From positions 1,056,001 to 1,120,000 of the forward strand of contig LSRY02000025.1 in assembly GCA_001643675.2 (NCBI GenBank): a stretch of 64,000 nucleotides of DNA, given 5' to 3'. Positions within the stretch are counted from its first letter, which is position 1, and the number at the start of each line of letters is the position of its first letter. Made by a program: the position numbers and the translations under genes. Origin of the DNA: Monocercomonoides exilis (taxonomy: Eukaryota; Preaxostyla; Oxymonadida; Polymastigidae). The notes under the pieces were generated by a model. It had not been told where the DNA came from, searched no databases, and saw only the letters and a list, made by a program, of their open reading frames with translations. Positions 41,701-49,693 of the stretch are shown one piece after another.

Positions 41701-43534
41701 ACCCAGCTGCTTCCAATTCCGTCTGCACAGTTGTTGTTGAATCACATTGACCATATATTGCATAAACATTGATGTCACAATTCACACTTTTGGTCTCTGC
41801 AATTGTACCTGCAAGTATCTCGATATCTGTAACAAATTCCGGAATCAGCTGAGTGAGGCAGCGGTTGATGGTGCAGCAAGGATGGCCTTCATCTCGTCCG
41901 CATGCATATGTATCAATGGAATTAGGTTCTGTTTGTACTGAGGAGACATATCTAATTCTTCTACTGTCATTTCGCAGCCATTCGCTTCTATCGACAACGA
42001 AATAGCAACTTGTACTCACTCTATTTTCTGTTTGTCTTGTAGAACAGCAGGTGGAATCTATGTTGTTTTCTGTTGATCCATGAAGAGCAACATCATGTCC
42101 TCCTGAGATGCATGTATTGTTGTGGAAAAAACAATAATATAGCAATGTTCCGTTGTTGTAGTTATTAATTAATATACCTACAGCACCTCCTGCATACATA
42201 GAATAGCAATTACAGAACAGGCAGTTCGAAATAACAACTTTATCCGTTGGATCCCAATGGATAATTGCCCCCCCTGCACCATCAGAAGAACTGTTACATC
42301 GACAGTTATCAAAAAATGAATTAATAATGCATTCTTTCTGTCTTTCACTTTTCGTCGGGCAAAGTTCAACTGCTCCTCCATCGTTTCCCGAAGAACAGTT
42401 TTGAAACAAACAATCTTCAACTATTGGCCGTGTCAATATTGTTTCAAACAGAATGCCTCCTCCCCCATAATTTGTAGTTGCTGCAGCCGAACATTGGACA
42501 AAGGAAGAATGACGCACAATACATTCTGCAATTATCAACGCATATATTCCTCCACCTCTTGTTAAAGAAGCATTGCATCTCATAAAAGAAGAATTTTCAA
42601 CTTTCAGAATGGCATTTGAATTGTCATGCACATAAAGAGCACCTCCTTGTGGTGCTGTGCAATCAGTCCATTCGCACAATGAAAATGATTGGCTATCAGT
42701 TATATTCATCTGTCCTTTTTTCTCAAGAGCATTCATTTCTCTTTTTCCAAAGTTTATTGATGTGTTTCTGCAGACAAATTCTTCTGAAGAAAATGATCCA
42801 CTTGAGATCCCTCCTTCAAACACATTCACACACGAAAAAATGAGGCAATTCTCCATTGAACTCAAGCAGCATGAATGCTCCATTTGGCAATCACTATAAT
42901 TGTCTAATTTCACAGACATGTTCCTGAAGGCACAATCATGAATCTGTTCGCTTTGGCTCTTTCCAGACAATAGGAAATAACCTGATGATGAAACAGTCAG
43001 ATCTGCAACGATGGAATTTCTCAAAACAGCAATATTTGAATCATCAGATGAAAATATGAGACTGGAGGGGTTAACATTCGTTTGGGGGATCAAACTCATA
43101 TTTGTGAAGCAGATTGCCCCACTTTGCAAAAGAAAAGGAGATGTTGATTTTTGGTGGGAAATGCAGGAATCAATCATTATAGTTGATTTGTATGTTATAA
43201 GCATCAAAGGAGAAGACAAATATTCAAGTGCCACAATTTTCAGTCCAACTGTAGAATTGTGGAGCCCCAAAAATGTGTTTTTCACTGTAGAAAGTCCTGA
43301 CTGTAATCTTTTCACTTCTAAAAATGAACTATGTTCAAATAAATAATTGTTATCAGCCTCTGACAGATATTGTGCATCATTTGAATAACCTGAACACAAA
43401 TAAAGAAAATTATTGAAAAAATTACAGTTCAAAAGAATACCTTTGTTTCGAAATGTGGCACTTCCAGAGACATATTGTGCTTCAAATGTCTTCCCAAGAA
43501 TCAAACATACCAAAATGCACAAATGCATTCTCAT
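35705..43534 (-). CDS. Multi-module beta-helix surface protein with TM segment and pseudokinase domain
   Basis: The frame codes 2609 residues, or about 2592 if the likely 51-nt in-frame intron at 43440-43390 is removed. A signal peptide (MHLCILVCLILGKTFEA) opens the protein. The ectodomain has about 2100 residues rich in Asn-Cys, Gly-Gly-Ala/Gly and short beta strands (e.g. GGGIYALIIAECIVRHSSF), typical of pectin-lyase-like right-handed beta helices. Four modules each begin with a Cys-Gly-x(n)-Cys motif: ACGRDEGHPCC (about 540), HCGIVQFPCLT (885), ACGFSDCPCLS (1237) and QCGEFGKPCES (1621), spaced about 345-385 residues. One TM helix lies about 2144-2170, followed by basic RWRKEK. The cytoplasmic part contains a kinase-like C-lobe (KAPELL near 2459, then SIGMMLWECLTMQIPFG), but no Walker-like Gly loop, VAIK Lys, HRD or DFG is visible, so it should be a pseudokinase. 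Ser/Asp-rich insertions interrupt it. Ligand unknown. Confidence 0.8.
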   Translation of the reverse strand: MRMHLCILVCLILGKTFEAQYVSGSATFRNKGILLNCNFFNNFLYLCSGYSNDAQYLSEADNNYLFEHSSFLEVKRLQSGLSTVKNTFLGLHNSTVGLKIVALEYLSSPLMLITYKSTIMIDSCISHQKSTSPFLLQSGAICFTNMSLIPQTNVNPSSLIFSSDDSNIAVLRNSIVADLTVSSSGYFLLSGKSQSEQIHDCAFRNMSVKLDNYSDCQMEHSCCLSSMENCLIFSCVNVFEGGISSGSFSSEEFVCRNTSINFGKREMNALEKKGQMNITDSQSFSLCEWTDCTAPQGGALYVHDNSNAILKVENSSFMRCNASLTRGGGIYALIIAECIVRHSSFVQCSAAATTNYGGGGILFETILTRPIVEDCLFQNCSSGNDGGAVELCPTKSERQKECIINSFFDNCRCNSSSDGAGGAIIHWDPTDKVVISNCLFCNCYSMYAGGAVGILINNYNNGTLLYYCFFHNNTCISGGHDVALHGSTENNIDSTCCSTRQTENRVSTSCYFVVDRSEWLRNDSRRIRYVSSVQTEPNSIDTYACGRDEGHPCCTINRCLTQLIPEFVTDIEILAGTIAETKSVNCDINVYAIYGQCDSTTTVQTELEAAGLSLFAVSTGTLTVRDFALVHNFIHPNNRGSRLFDISGAGGMSISRLNISAGSGQSTETAFTTELINVQNGVLQMDNVNWAKTILTTSLFSLSSTNEISLTLSECAFDGAERTNSGAAVISFSNDKTNIKLNSCSFSGCGSTGSENGGSMMLCAGNENEVKVKGGSLDGCFCSASNGLGGGILLRLLNENPNFLISSEFGTNTAKWGSDIFVISPNLEETAKSQKIKCVTGSLDFFDKVRGYDNGNTSVAIPLCIYLLPIPTEICVSNSEASDHSHCGIVQFPCLTLKHSLTRQTGEKKVIANGMIMMADELAFADQKHEIRGNDDESGWTVSDSSATSNSAMITASIETVLSKLIFSLPSSLPLHSTFISSSSQLTLSQCSLTLQNSSSELVSLFLSVESGILILDKFSASSIDLRRSPLISLSGSGTKAELISNQWLNMTNCTFTEIERTAGSGGCVSIDNSNDENSNAEINIEECDFDGCSVLADGSRGGAIDAQLKGSIQMNVISCTFTGCTAPAEERKIGFGGGMELKLIDDDSSFVISSPVFDAGKPNIAKHGNDLFVESPSLTKSITNASLPFVSENLNDISLDSMRGFDGSDTTNAIPLIYFWIALGSEIFVGGEGKDMGACGFSDCPCLSIDYSLDRLPEGNEKNISIVEKVILQKSVDVSGVCIKSNDEEICSLESASSLEGAEEEAMKIQGITNFELINFVVPSSFASGAKTLLHVCSSNGLLTVTDCSFTKMEESREEIISYGLIKADGGTVQLELVTIQSLSFSKDVISVLSSTMLNIKNLTMKNVDLDGSSGLSISKSAAERIRRINEADKNIVIEWSVFEEVTQNTTADIPIIRNDDDDEPLKTVIKNTTMKKCGGTRCGKGGAIFSLLNEGGNFECSFCTISECFCSSTGRGGWLFLECSSIAEQPLNFVLSNITFKDNSAFRGRDVYVKCHSLENQIADEQFLLDFRAPFVKERAIWGCTTDSFVGEEDLLLRVVKYQSETIFVSSAADNHEDSKQCGEFGKPCESLNVGIQHIIPSRYSQLLISEETIVNGESSALNVIIRSLESPSIALVHMNSTIAENEGNILTSSENVRIERLKFNFGQPFSYSGSSIIREANGQLSLLFVDFSSVGQSDDTRPVFLNSTLLNIGNGILHIDNCSISMLSFKKSSFLLSGDEINITNIKLEQIESTRNVVEIGQCGSVVFNGIDADGVKLSESGILEINDLSSGIVSIGISSFNNCSRNSEGASVLSGSSTSAQITLSNCSCSNCYSMSDKGSIMEMNNGRNILMDLCRFIGVLAKERESENMNIITDICQWNGSLVHSTNSSLVMTYATMLNASSGGLSTSAGNLTIEKGEFENNNPFIEKYPSVRRNILCTDSASLTISSLKGGDGLKDNSSLWILNDRCTLDGIAGERASPFFIPRLEDVSVNENGSNIGIKFKGSLLLPCDLLFRLTFKTEEVELVETFQFEEDSFVSETEVTGTIPSENISLASADTEISVVILYGKLLAETSPQILKNKTESKNENEKVVEGGKEGKSYWLLIVCIVIVVILLAVIIVLAVRWRKEKNENNDLREIVNDNIRKDPKAFEMATMEMSPEEQWRRAEREAEKKNEERIKKRAYDTNMQHSESSEHLLAESGSTEYILGRDSNKIPEWALEKVEEEETRKRTPSPSISSTSTTSTTDSDSTFVRGEDLCPTTSSMSNLVDAMACSSPFEKLIVDLRDSLFMLLHGRNEKKEMEIGSLQQREQTAAQILFWVANGALHSFDEMENPLQSLANLSPHIVLFSEHMVICIVMHSDLLSDDSDSSSVSSSTVVTSASDDDEDSDSLPSSAFEDEDFFKKECFRWKAPELLINKKMGAAKESVSFSIGMMLWECLTMQIPFGEYEAEVAGDKIVNGERPNMKKVEGSRLKGVVEKSVLAQAPDRVSLSSMKREFIRLFPTNAVMLTATDALCYSGDSNEERCESISRRNSRIVECVLIDENKDDIKVGDGNGPDNKFNRN

Positions 43535-43548
43535 GCGGAATGAGAATA
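43528..43548. promoter_or_regulatory. Short palindrome over the start codon of the beta-helix gene
   Basis: ATTCTCAT and ATGAGAAT form an 8-bp perfect inverted repeat with a 5-base spacer, and the start codon of the minus-strand gene lies within it. It could be a small hairpin in the mRNA leader or a protein-binding site. Given the short length, chance is possible. Confidence 0.25.
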
Positions 43549-44806
43549 AATTTTGATTAAAAAATTTAATATTCTCCGGATGATCAAATCGAAATAAATA
43601 ATGGTTTTTTACACAATGGAAAATTGAAAAAATCTTTCTTTCAGCAAATCATTTTGTGGGCTTTTGAAATACATTTGGAGCATATCCAAAGCATGAAGCT
43701 TCATTGGTTTTTTCATGAATGAATCGGTATTTGCTGATGCAGATGAAATTTTTGCATATCAAAAAATAAAATAAAATAAAAGGATAAAATTGAACAAAAG
43801 ATTTTAAAAAAACCTTTTCAAAAAGAAACTTCAGTTCAACAAATGCGCAAAAAGTCGAAAATCTCTCATCCAAATTAATGAACTCAAAATCACCTTTTGA
43901 ATGTGTTGTTTTGAATTGTCAAATTTCAATTCTCCCATTGCTCTTAATTGATGAGCCATTCATCATTCACTCTCTCTTTCTTCTTCTCTTCATTTCCACT
44001 CTTTTCCAATCTGCTCGTTATACTCTCACCTGTTTTACCTTTTCACTTGGCTTCGTCTGCTTCTAACCAGCAAACATCCAAATTAACTTTTCTTCGTTAT
44101 TCGTTCCCCGCTTTCTTGCTCCTTTACCATTTTTAGTATTTTTCAAATTTTGTGAACAGTTGTGTTTGCATTTCAAAAATGTCTTATCTGTTTTTCTCGT
44201 TGATAAAAGATGCTTTAAAGAAACCATTCGTTCCAATTAAAAGGGCGTATAATGTAAACCTTCTCTGCATATGTTCTTGAAAAAATTAGAAATGACAAAA
44301 ATTGCAAATAAACAAAGAAAGAAATCAAACTCGTTGTTGTTATCACTCAAAAATAAATTCATTTTGCAAATATACACATTATATATTATAATATTATTCA
44401 ATCACATTCTTTTTTTCAATTCAGAAAATTTTCCATCATTCAAAAAAATCAATTATTATCTGCAAACAAGAACATATGCATTTTTTCTTTCTTCTCCAGC
44501 TAAGCATTCTCATTGCGAAATGCAAATACCTTATCCATCCTCCCTTCTCGCTTTGCGACTTCTTGCTCCTCGCTTTCTGTCCTGTATTTGCCTTGTTTCC
44601 ATATCTTCCTTCTCCCTCCAAGTAACCTCGTCCTTTCACTATGTTTCCATCTTTTTCTTCTCTCTCTCTCTCTCTCTTATCGCTCGCTTTCAATTCCTCC
44701 AATAATGTTGTCTTTTCGTCCCATGCAAATCCTTCCAATGCATTATCGTTCAATATCACAGCCTTTTCTGATCAATTGCATGTATTTGAATAAAATCTGC
44801 ATATCT
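43549..44806. other. AT-rich intergenic region
   Basis: This is the 5' side of the beta-helix gene (minus strand) and the 3' side of the uncertain gene remnant. Short open frames on either strand (for example 44271-44705 plus and 44436-44759 minus) have no recognisable protein features and no consistent exon partners. I see no RNA gene or mobile element in it. Confidence 0.45.
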
Positions 44807-45475
44807 TCAAATATCTCCACTAAAATACCTAAAAAGGGAAAGACAATGGAGAATGTGAAAGTCAAATGAATAGAATTTATGAAAAAATGATTTAAACCTC
44901 GCAATGAATGTCATGTGGTTGATGTTCAAGTGATGTTCAAAACATTGCTTTTCATTGTTAAAAAGCAACCAATGCATTTTCGACAAATCTGATAAAGTTG
45001 CAATGGAAATGGAAATATATTCAAAGAAGAATGCAAATCGGAATGGATTTGGAAAATTGACAAAATCACTGAAATCTTTGAAACTTCACTTGGCAAAATA
45101 AATAAATGCATAAAGAATTGAAGAAAACGTTGGCAAAAAAATAGTGGTGCACTCAAAGGAATATTCTCTGTTTCTGTGCACGGTGTTTGTGGTGCTTTGT
45201 CAAAGGAATCAACATCTGCTCCGCTATTAAGCAGTTTTGCTCTGACTGTTCAAAATGGGAATGCCGGCGGACTCTACTTTTATGTGTTGCCTTTCTTCAG
45301 AATTTTTTGTTTGATCTGGCTGTTGAACTGCACTGATTGAATGAGGATTTGACAATGCTCCTTCAGTTGAATATGCCTTCACTTTCAATTCTTTTGTTTC
45401 TGCATCTCCATCGCAAAAAAAATGGAGTAGTTCCGGTCTTTTCTTTTTCGATGCTGCTCTCACAATAAGGTTCTA
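44807..45475 (-). pseudogene. Poorly resolved minus-strand gene or gene remnant
   Basis: Two exons fit together on the minus strand: 45068-44898 and 44828-44807, ending TGA. They give a continuous C-terminus reading FVNFPNPFRFAFFFEY ... NHMTFIARYFSGDI. Upstream, 45475-45260 has a coding-like frame after an acceptor (RAASKKKRPELLHFFCDGD, then KELKVKAYSTEGALSNPH). The middle is ambiguous. One reading passes through SEQNCLIAEQ using a 32-nt intron; another passes through AKLLNSGADVDSFDK, which recalls an ankyrin repeat but does not join the upstream exon in phase. No start codon is found for the first segment. It may be a small real gene with unmapped exons, or a decayed one. No function can be assigned. 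Confidence 0.35.
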
Positions 45476-46171
45476 TTTGGATTTTACAGTTATCAGAACA
45501 TTTTTAATGGTTCAAATCAAATCAAATTATCTTTTCTCGAATCAGCTTTGTGATTATAACTAAAATGCATATAATGTCAAAAATGACATGGTATAGCTTT
45601 GTTTTCCCTGTAAATGAATTTTTGTCCTTTTGTTTTTAATTATTTTTTAAAAAAACAACAATAGTTAATTGAATATAAAAACGTTCATTTTTCTTTTTTT
45701 CACAAGATTAAGAAATGAAAATCAGTTATTTCTTATCGAATTCCAATTTTAAAAGCATTTTTTCAAACATTTATTGTGAGTGAAGATGTTATTTTTTTTT
45801 TTAACTTTTTGTTGCATAATGCACTATGTTTTTATTCCATTTCTATTTATTATTTTTGAAAAAACCCCTTTTGTTTATTTTTCAAGTGAAAATTCAAATT
45901 GAAAATTTTCATCATAATTTCATTCTAATACACGAAAATACACCAGAATAGAACAAATAACATTATCCAGCATTTGTTTCCATATTGATGAAATTCGGTG
46001 AGAAGGAAAGAAAATTTGATAAAGACTTGAAATTTTTGTTTTTACTATAAAAAAAAACAAAAAAAAGAGGAAAATTTTTGTCTAAAACTTCATTAAAAAA
46101 ATATGCTCAGTGGATGAACATTTTTTATTCATAAAATATGAAAAAAATGAGTTCTTTTTTTCGAATCCATA

Positions 46172-46424
46172 TCATGTGTCAAAATTTTTTTGAAAAGTTC
46201 CTTTTATTTAATTTTCAAAGAAAATAAAAATTTCGTATTTCGATCAAATTTCTGTTTCCACTCACCAAACTTTACTGTTATGAAAATAATATCTCAACAA
46301 TGTTATTATTTCCATTTTTGTGAATTTTCATGATTGGGAACAGAAATTTGATCGAAACATGAAATTTTCAATTTGTTAGAAAATTAAACAAAAGGAACTT
46401 TTCACAAAAATTTAGACATGTTGC
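46172..46424. repeat. Imperfect foldback element, arms about 88 bp
   Basis: The arm 46172-46259 is an imperfect reverse complement of 46336-46424. Shared blocks include AAAAGTTCCTTTT, TTTAATTTTC and TTTCGATCAAATTTCTGTT. The spacer is about 76 bp. The arms differ by several substitutions and small indels, so the element is older than the neighbouring 46694-46955 hairpin. Confidence 0.65.
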
Positions 46425-46693
46425 AAAATATTATGTCATGATTTTAATGATGCAAGTTAGCAATTATGAAATTTCAATTTATTCACAAATTTGATAAAGT
46501 ATTATAAAGTTTAAAAGTGATTCAATTTTATTGTGCACAAAGCAAAACAGCTTGATAGTTCAAGTTTCACCACAAATTTCTTTTCAAAAACGATGATCCA
46601 AATTCTTTTTCCAAACAGTCGCTCACAATTCATGTTAATTGTTAAATGTCGGTAACAATGATTCTTTAATTATTATGGTTGTTCCAGTTTAAC

Positions 46694-46955
46694 ATATGGG
46701 TTATAATTTTTGAAAAGTCGCAACTGTTTAATATCTGGGTTAAATAAAAATATTCATAATTAGATCATTTTTTGCAAGATATTCATCAAGCTTCTCTGCC
46801 ATGAAAATGTTCTTTCATCAAATAGGTTTGAATTTTTATATTTGCATATTAAAATAGTTTGATGAATAAATTGAAAAAAAATGATCTAATTATGAATATT
46901 TTTATTTAACCCAGATATTAAACAGTTGCGACTTTTCAAAAATTATAACCCATAT
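46694..46955. mobile_element. Near-perfect foldback element next to the transposase
   Basis: The arm 46694-46795 is the reverse complement of 46856-46955; the outer 80 or so bases of each arm are identical. The spacer is about 60 bp. Each arm contains motifs related to GTTTAAyATmTGGGTTA: copies in the left arm region are at 46687-46703 and 46726-46742, 39 bp apart, like repeated transposase-binding sites. The left flank reads CAGTTTAAC, which fits a CAGT-type terminus. The coding region of the pogo-like transposase begins about 20 bp to the right. It is either an independent MITE or the rearranged end of that element. Confidence 0.7.
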
Positions 46956-46976
46956 TTGTCTATCTTTTCACTGGAA

Positions 46977-48314
46977 ATGCCTTTTTCATTATCGACTTTC
47001 AATATATCTTCATTTGAAACAACATTAACAGGATTCATTCCAAAATTAGACCTCCACTTCATTTCATCCATCTTGTATCGAAACCCTTCAAAAACAAAAG
47101 TTTCATTTATTCGTTCCTTCTTCGACGCATGCAAAATTAGAAAAGTGAAAATACTTTCAAACGTGCGAATTGCAAAGGCACTCAACTGCACACCGAGTTT
47201 TATCTGCCACATTCGAACCGGATACAAAAGGAAAAAGGTTATTGGGAAATAGAACATATTGATGACCAGGAAACAAGAAAAATGAGTCACAGAAATTCTG
47301 AAAAATTTGAGAGAGATAAGAAAACAAATCACACTGAAAACGCTAAGAGCCGTTGTTGCGAAAGTTTGTCACAAAACGCCTTCTTACAATTTTCATTCTT
47401 CATTCATAAAAAGGCATAGCGAGGAATTGATGATCGTCTCTTCAAGATTGAGAGACGTAAAAAGAATGAATATATCGGAACAAAGCATTATCACCTGGAA
47501 AAATCATTTAATTCAATATGTGTGTGGAAAATATTCTTCAATGATCTTTTGTGCTGATGAATCAGGTTATCACGCGCATGAAGATACAAGAAAGATGAAC
47601 TTCATAGTGGGAACAAATGAAAATCGTGAAATCAATCTCACGCCTGCAGATAGAAGAGAGAAAAGGATATCATTGCTCCATCGCATTTCGCTTGATGGAA
47701 CTTTTGTTCCTCCTTGTTTTCTGGTGCAAAAACCATTCAACACAAGATCCGTTCTATTTCTAGGATATCAAACCAGAATTCATGGTTGTGTGGAAATCGG
47801 AAATTCGTCTTATTTCACAAAGGAGTTGTTCGAAAACTGGATTGAGAAAGTTTTCATTCCTCAAATCAACATCAAAAGAATAATTTTACCAGATAAGCAT
47901 GCACATGCTGTGTTAATGTTTGATGAATACCGAATACACATGTCAGATAATGTATTGACTCGACTTGCTAATGAAAATATATTGCTTTTGGTTTTACCTC
48001 TGAATACCACACATTTGCTGCAGTCATTGGATTTGTCAATTTTTTCTCTTTGGAAGCTTTTATTTCAACAGGTTAGGATTGATTCAACACACGACAGCGT
48101 AAAACAAATTTTGTGGGTTGGAATGAACGCAATATTGCAAGTTTCTTCATCGATAAACATTTTTTCTGCTTTTAAGGAAAGTGGACTTGTGAATGATTTT
48201 CACAGAACTCCTTCAACAGCGGCGATCTTCAAAGAAAGCTTCGAAAAAGTGATTAAAATTGTCAAATTGGACAACAAATCATTGCCGCTTTCATGTGCAA
48301 GAAAAACAAGATAA
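46977..48314 (+). pseudogene. Broken pogo/Tigger-type (DDE_1) transposase
   Basis: The catalytic half (47307-48314, 335 residues) has the DDE_1 pattern: FCADESG (Asp84 of that segment), VLMFDEYRIH (Asp205) and LPLNTTHLLQSLDLSIFSLWK (Asp241), the last being the hallmark of jerky/Tigger/pogo transposases. It is preceded by FIKRH, matching the end of the CENP-B-type DNA-binding region. An N-terminal part in the same frame (46977-47252) contains an HTH-like segment NVRIAKALNCTPSFICHIRTG. The two parts are separated by an in-frame TAG at 47250 and TGA at 47283, so the gene is interrupted. A small intron spanning both stops cannot be fully excluded, but I found no splice pair that keeps frame convincingly. 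Such enzymes excise and insert DNA at TA sites. No matching terminal repeat is found to the right of 48314, so the element is probably immobile. Confidence 0.75.
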
Positions 48315-49693
48315 ACAAAGAGAGGAAAATGGGGAATTATGAACATTGACAAAATTCCAGTTCATTTTGGACTTCCGCAATAAACAACACTTAGTGAACA
48401 ATTTAAATTTTGAATAGTTTTTTTCATTCTTATTTAATCGCGCATTTCAAAAAAAACATGATATAATTAACAAAATATTCAGCAAATCTTTGATTTTCAA
48501 GATTTATGAATTTCAAAATGAATTGACAATTAACAAGAACAGTGAATAACTGAAGTGGAAAAGAAACTTCGAATATTTTGTTGCAGATAAAAAAAACAAA
48601 AGTTGAAGAGAAAAGAAAAGAAAGAAAATATAAATGAAAAAATGTTAATAATAAACAAGAATTATAGTTAATGAATTCAAACATAAAGAATAAGAAAAAT
48701 CGGCTATTTGTTAAAAACCAAGAAAGTTTTTTGTGATGAATTTAGAAATCAAATCAATAACAGCGGCTTAAATTTTGAGAATGAATTTTCCGGTTAACAG
48801 AGAATTTTTTTTCCAAATGCTCAAAACATTGAAATTGCAACAAAAGTTAATGTGTTTGATGAAAAAAATAACACAATTTTCTGTAAATAGCGTGACTTTA
48901 TTTCAGTGTTCATTTATTAATATTCAAAGGATGTTTTCGAATAAAGATTTTTGATCAACACAACGTGGCTGTTCATTCTTTAAATCATCCTTTCGTTCAA
49001 GTATTGATCAAAATTTTTTTCTCAATGGGATTTTGAATTAGATTTATTTTCTTTGAAACATCGTCATAAAATGAATGCATTTTCCTTAGAAGTTCATTTT
49101 TTATAAAATCACATTGATAACAATAATTTAAATCAAAACTCGAACGAAAGACTGATTTCAAAAAGGATCAGCCACATTTCCTTTTAAGCTTCATCACAAT
49201 ATGCAAGAGTTATCCGACGTAATTCATTGTTTCAAAATCCCATTTATGTTGAAATTATTTTCTGAACTCGAATGAAAGTGTGATTTCGAAAAGGACCAAC
49301 CATCTTGTTTTTAAAAAAATCTCACATTTTCTAAAAATTTTGATCATAAATGACTTTGCCTTGATTTAAAAATTGAAAACAATATAATATTTTCTGAACT
49401 CCAAAAAGCAGATATTAATAATATTTCAATCCAAATATTTATTTGAAATCAAATTATTTTGTGATGTTACAAATTTTAAATAAAAAAAAATTTAAAATTT
49501 GACACTCCACGGTTTATTATTTATAATTAAAAATGAAGAATTACAACCCAACAAAAAGCTACATCGAGTAAAGTAAAGTAAAGAAAAGAAATCAAACATC
49601 ATAATAAAATAAATGCAGTTCAATCAAAAAATATATACAGCATATAAACATAATATGACAATTTAACTGCAAATATTTCAAATTTATAAAATT
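48315..49693. other. AT-rich intergenic region with degenerate repeats
   Basis: No coding exon is visible. The region carries an imperfect direct repeat (49138-49186 and 49265-49313) and a 14-bp inverted pair, AATGGGATTTTGAA near 49023 and TTCAAAATCCCATT near 49231, so 49000-49320 may be a decayed element. It also holds the 3' flanks of the transposase and of the seven-TM gene, which converge here. Confidence 0.5.
49138..49313. repeat. Imperfect direct repeat of about 49 bp
   Basis: The segments starting AACTCGAACGAAAG at 49138 and AACTCGAATGAAAG at 49265 align over about 49 bases with roughly ten differences, including GATTTC-AAAAGGA. They are 127 bp apart. This looks like a small duplicated fragment inside an old transposable element. 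Confidence 0.6.

Larger units (their letters stand above)
45476..46976. other. AT-rich region with two foldback elements
   Basis: No coding exon is supported. The stretch contains the inverted repeats at 46172-46424 and 46694-46955, listed separately, and weaker copies of the first one's sequence (CCTTTTGTTTATTTTTC near 45867, GAAAATTTGATAAAGACTTG near 46012), which suggests accumulated fragments of one repeat family. Confidence 0.55.

Noticed and set aside
44271-44759. Overlapping short frames on both strands upstream of the cryptic gene
   Set aside because: No homology, no consistent splice partners, and compositions expected of AT-rich non-coding DNA.
45160-45240. A complete ankyrin-repeat gene on the minus strand
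   Set aside because: Only about 13 residues resemble the ankyrin consensus, no second repeat is found, and the frame does not join the upstream exon in phase.
46977-47306. A functional intron removing both in-frame stops of the transposase
   Set aside because: GT and AG pairs around 47239-47285 exist, but none restores the frame between the helix-turn-helix and catalytic parts while leaving a plausible linker.
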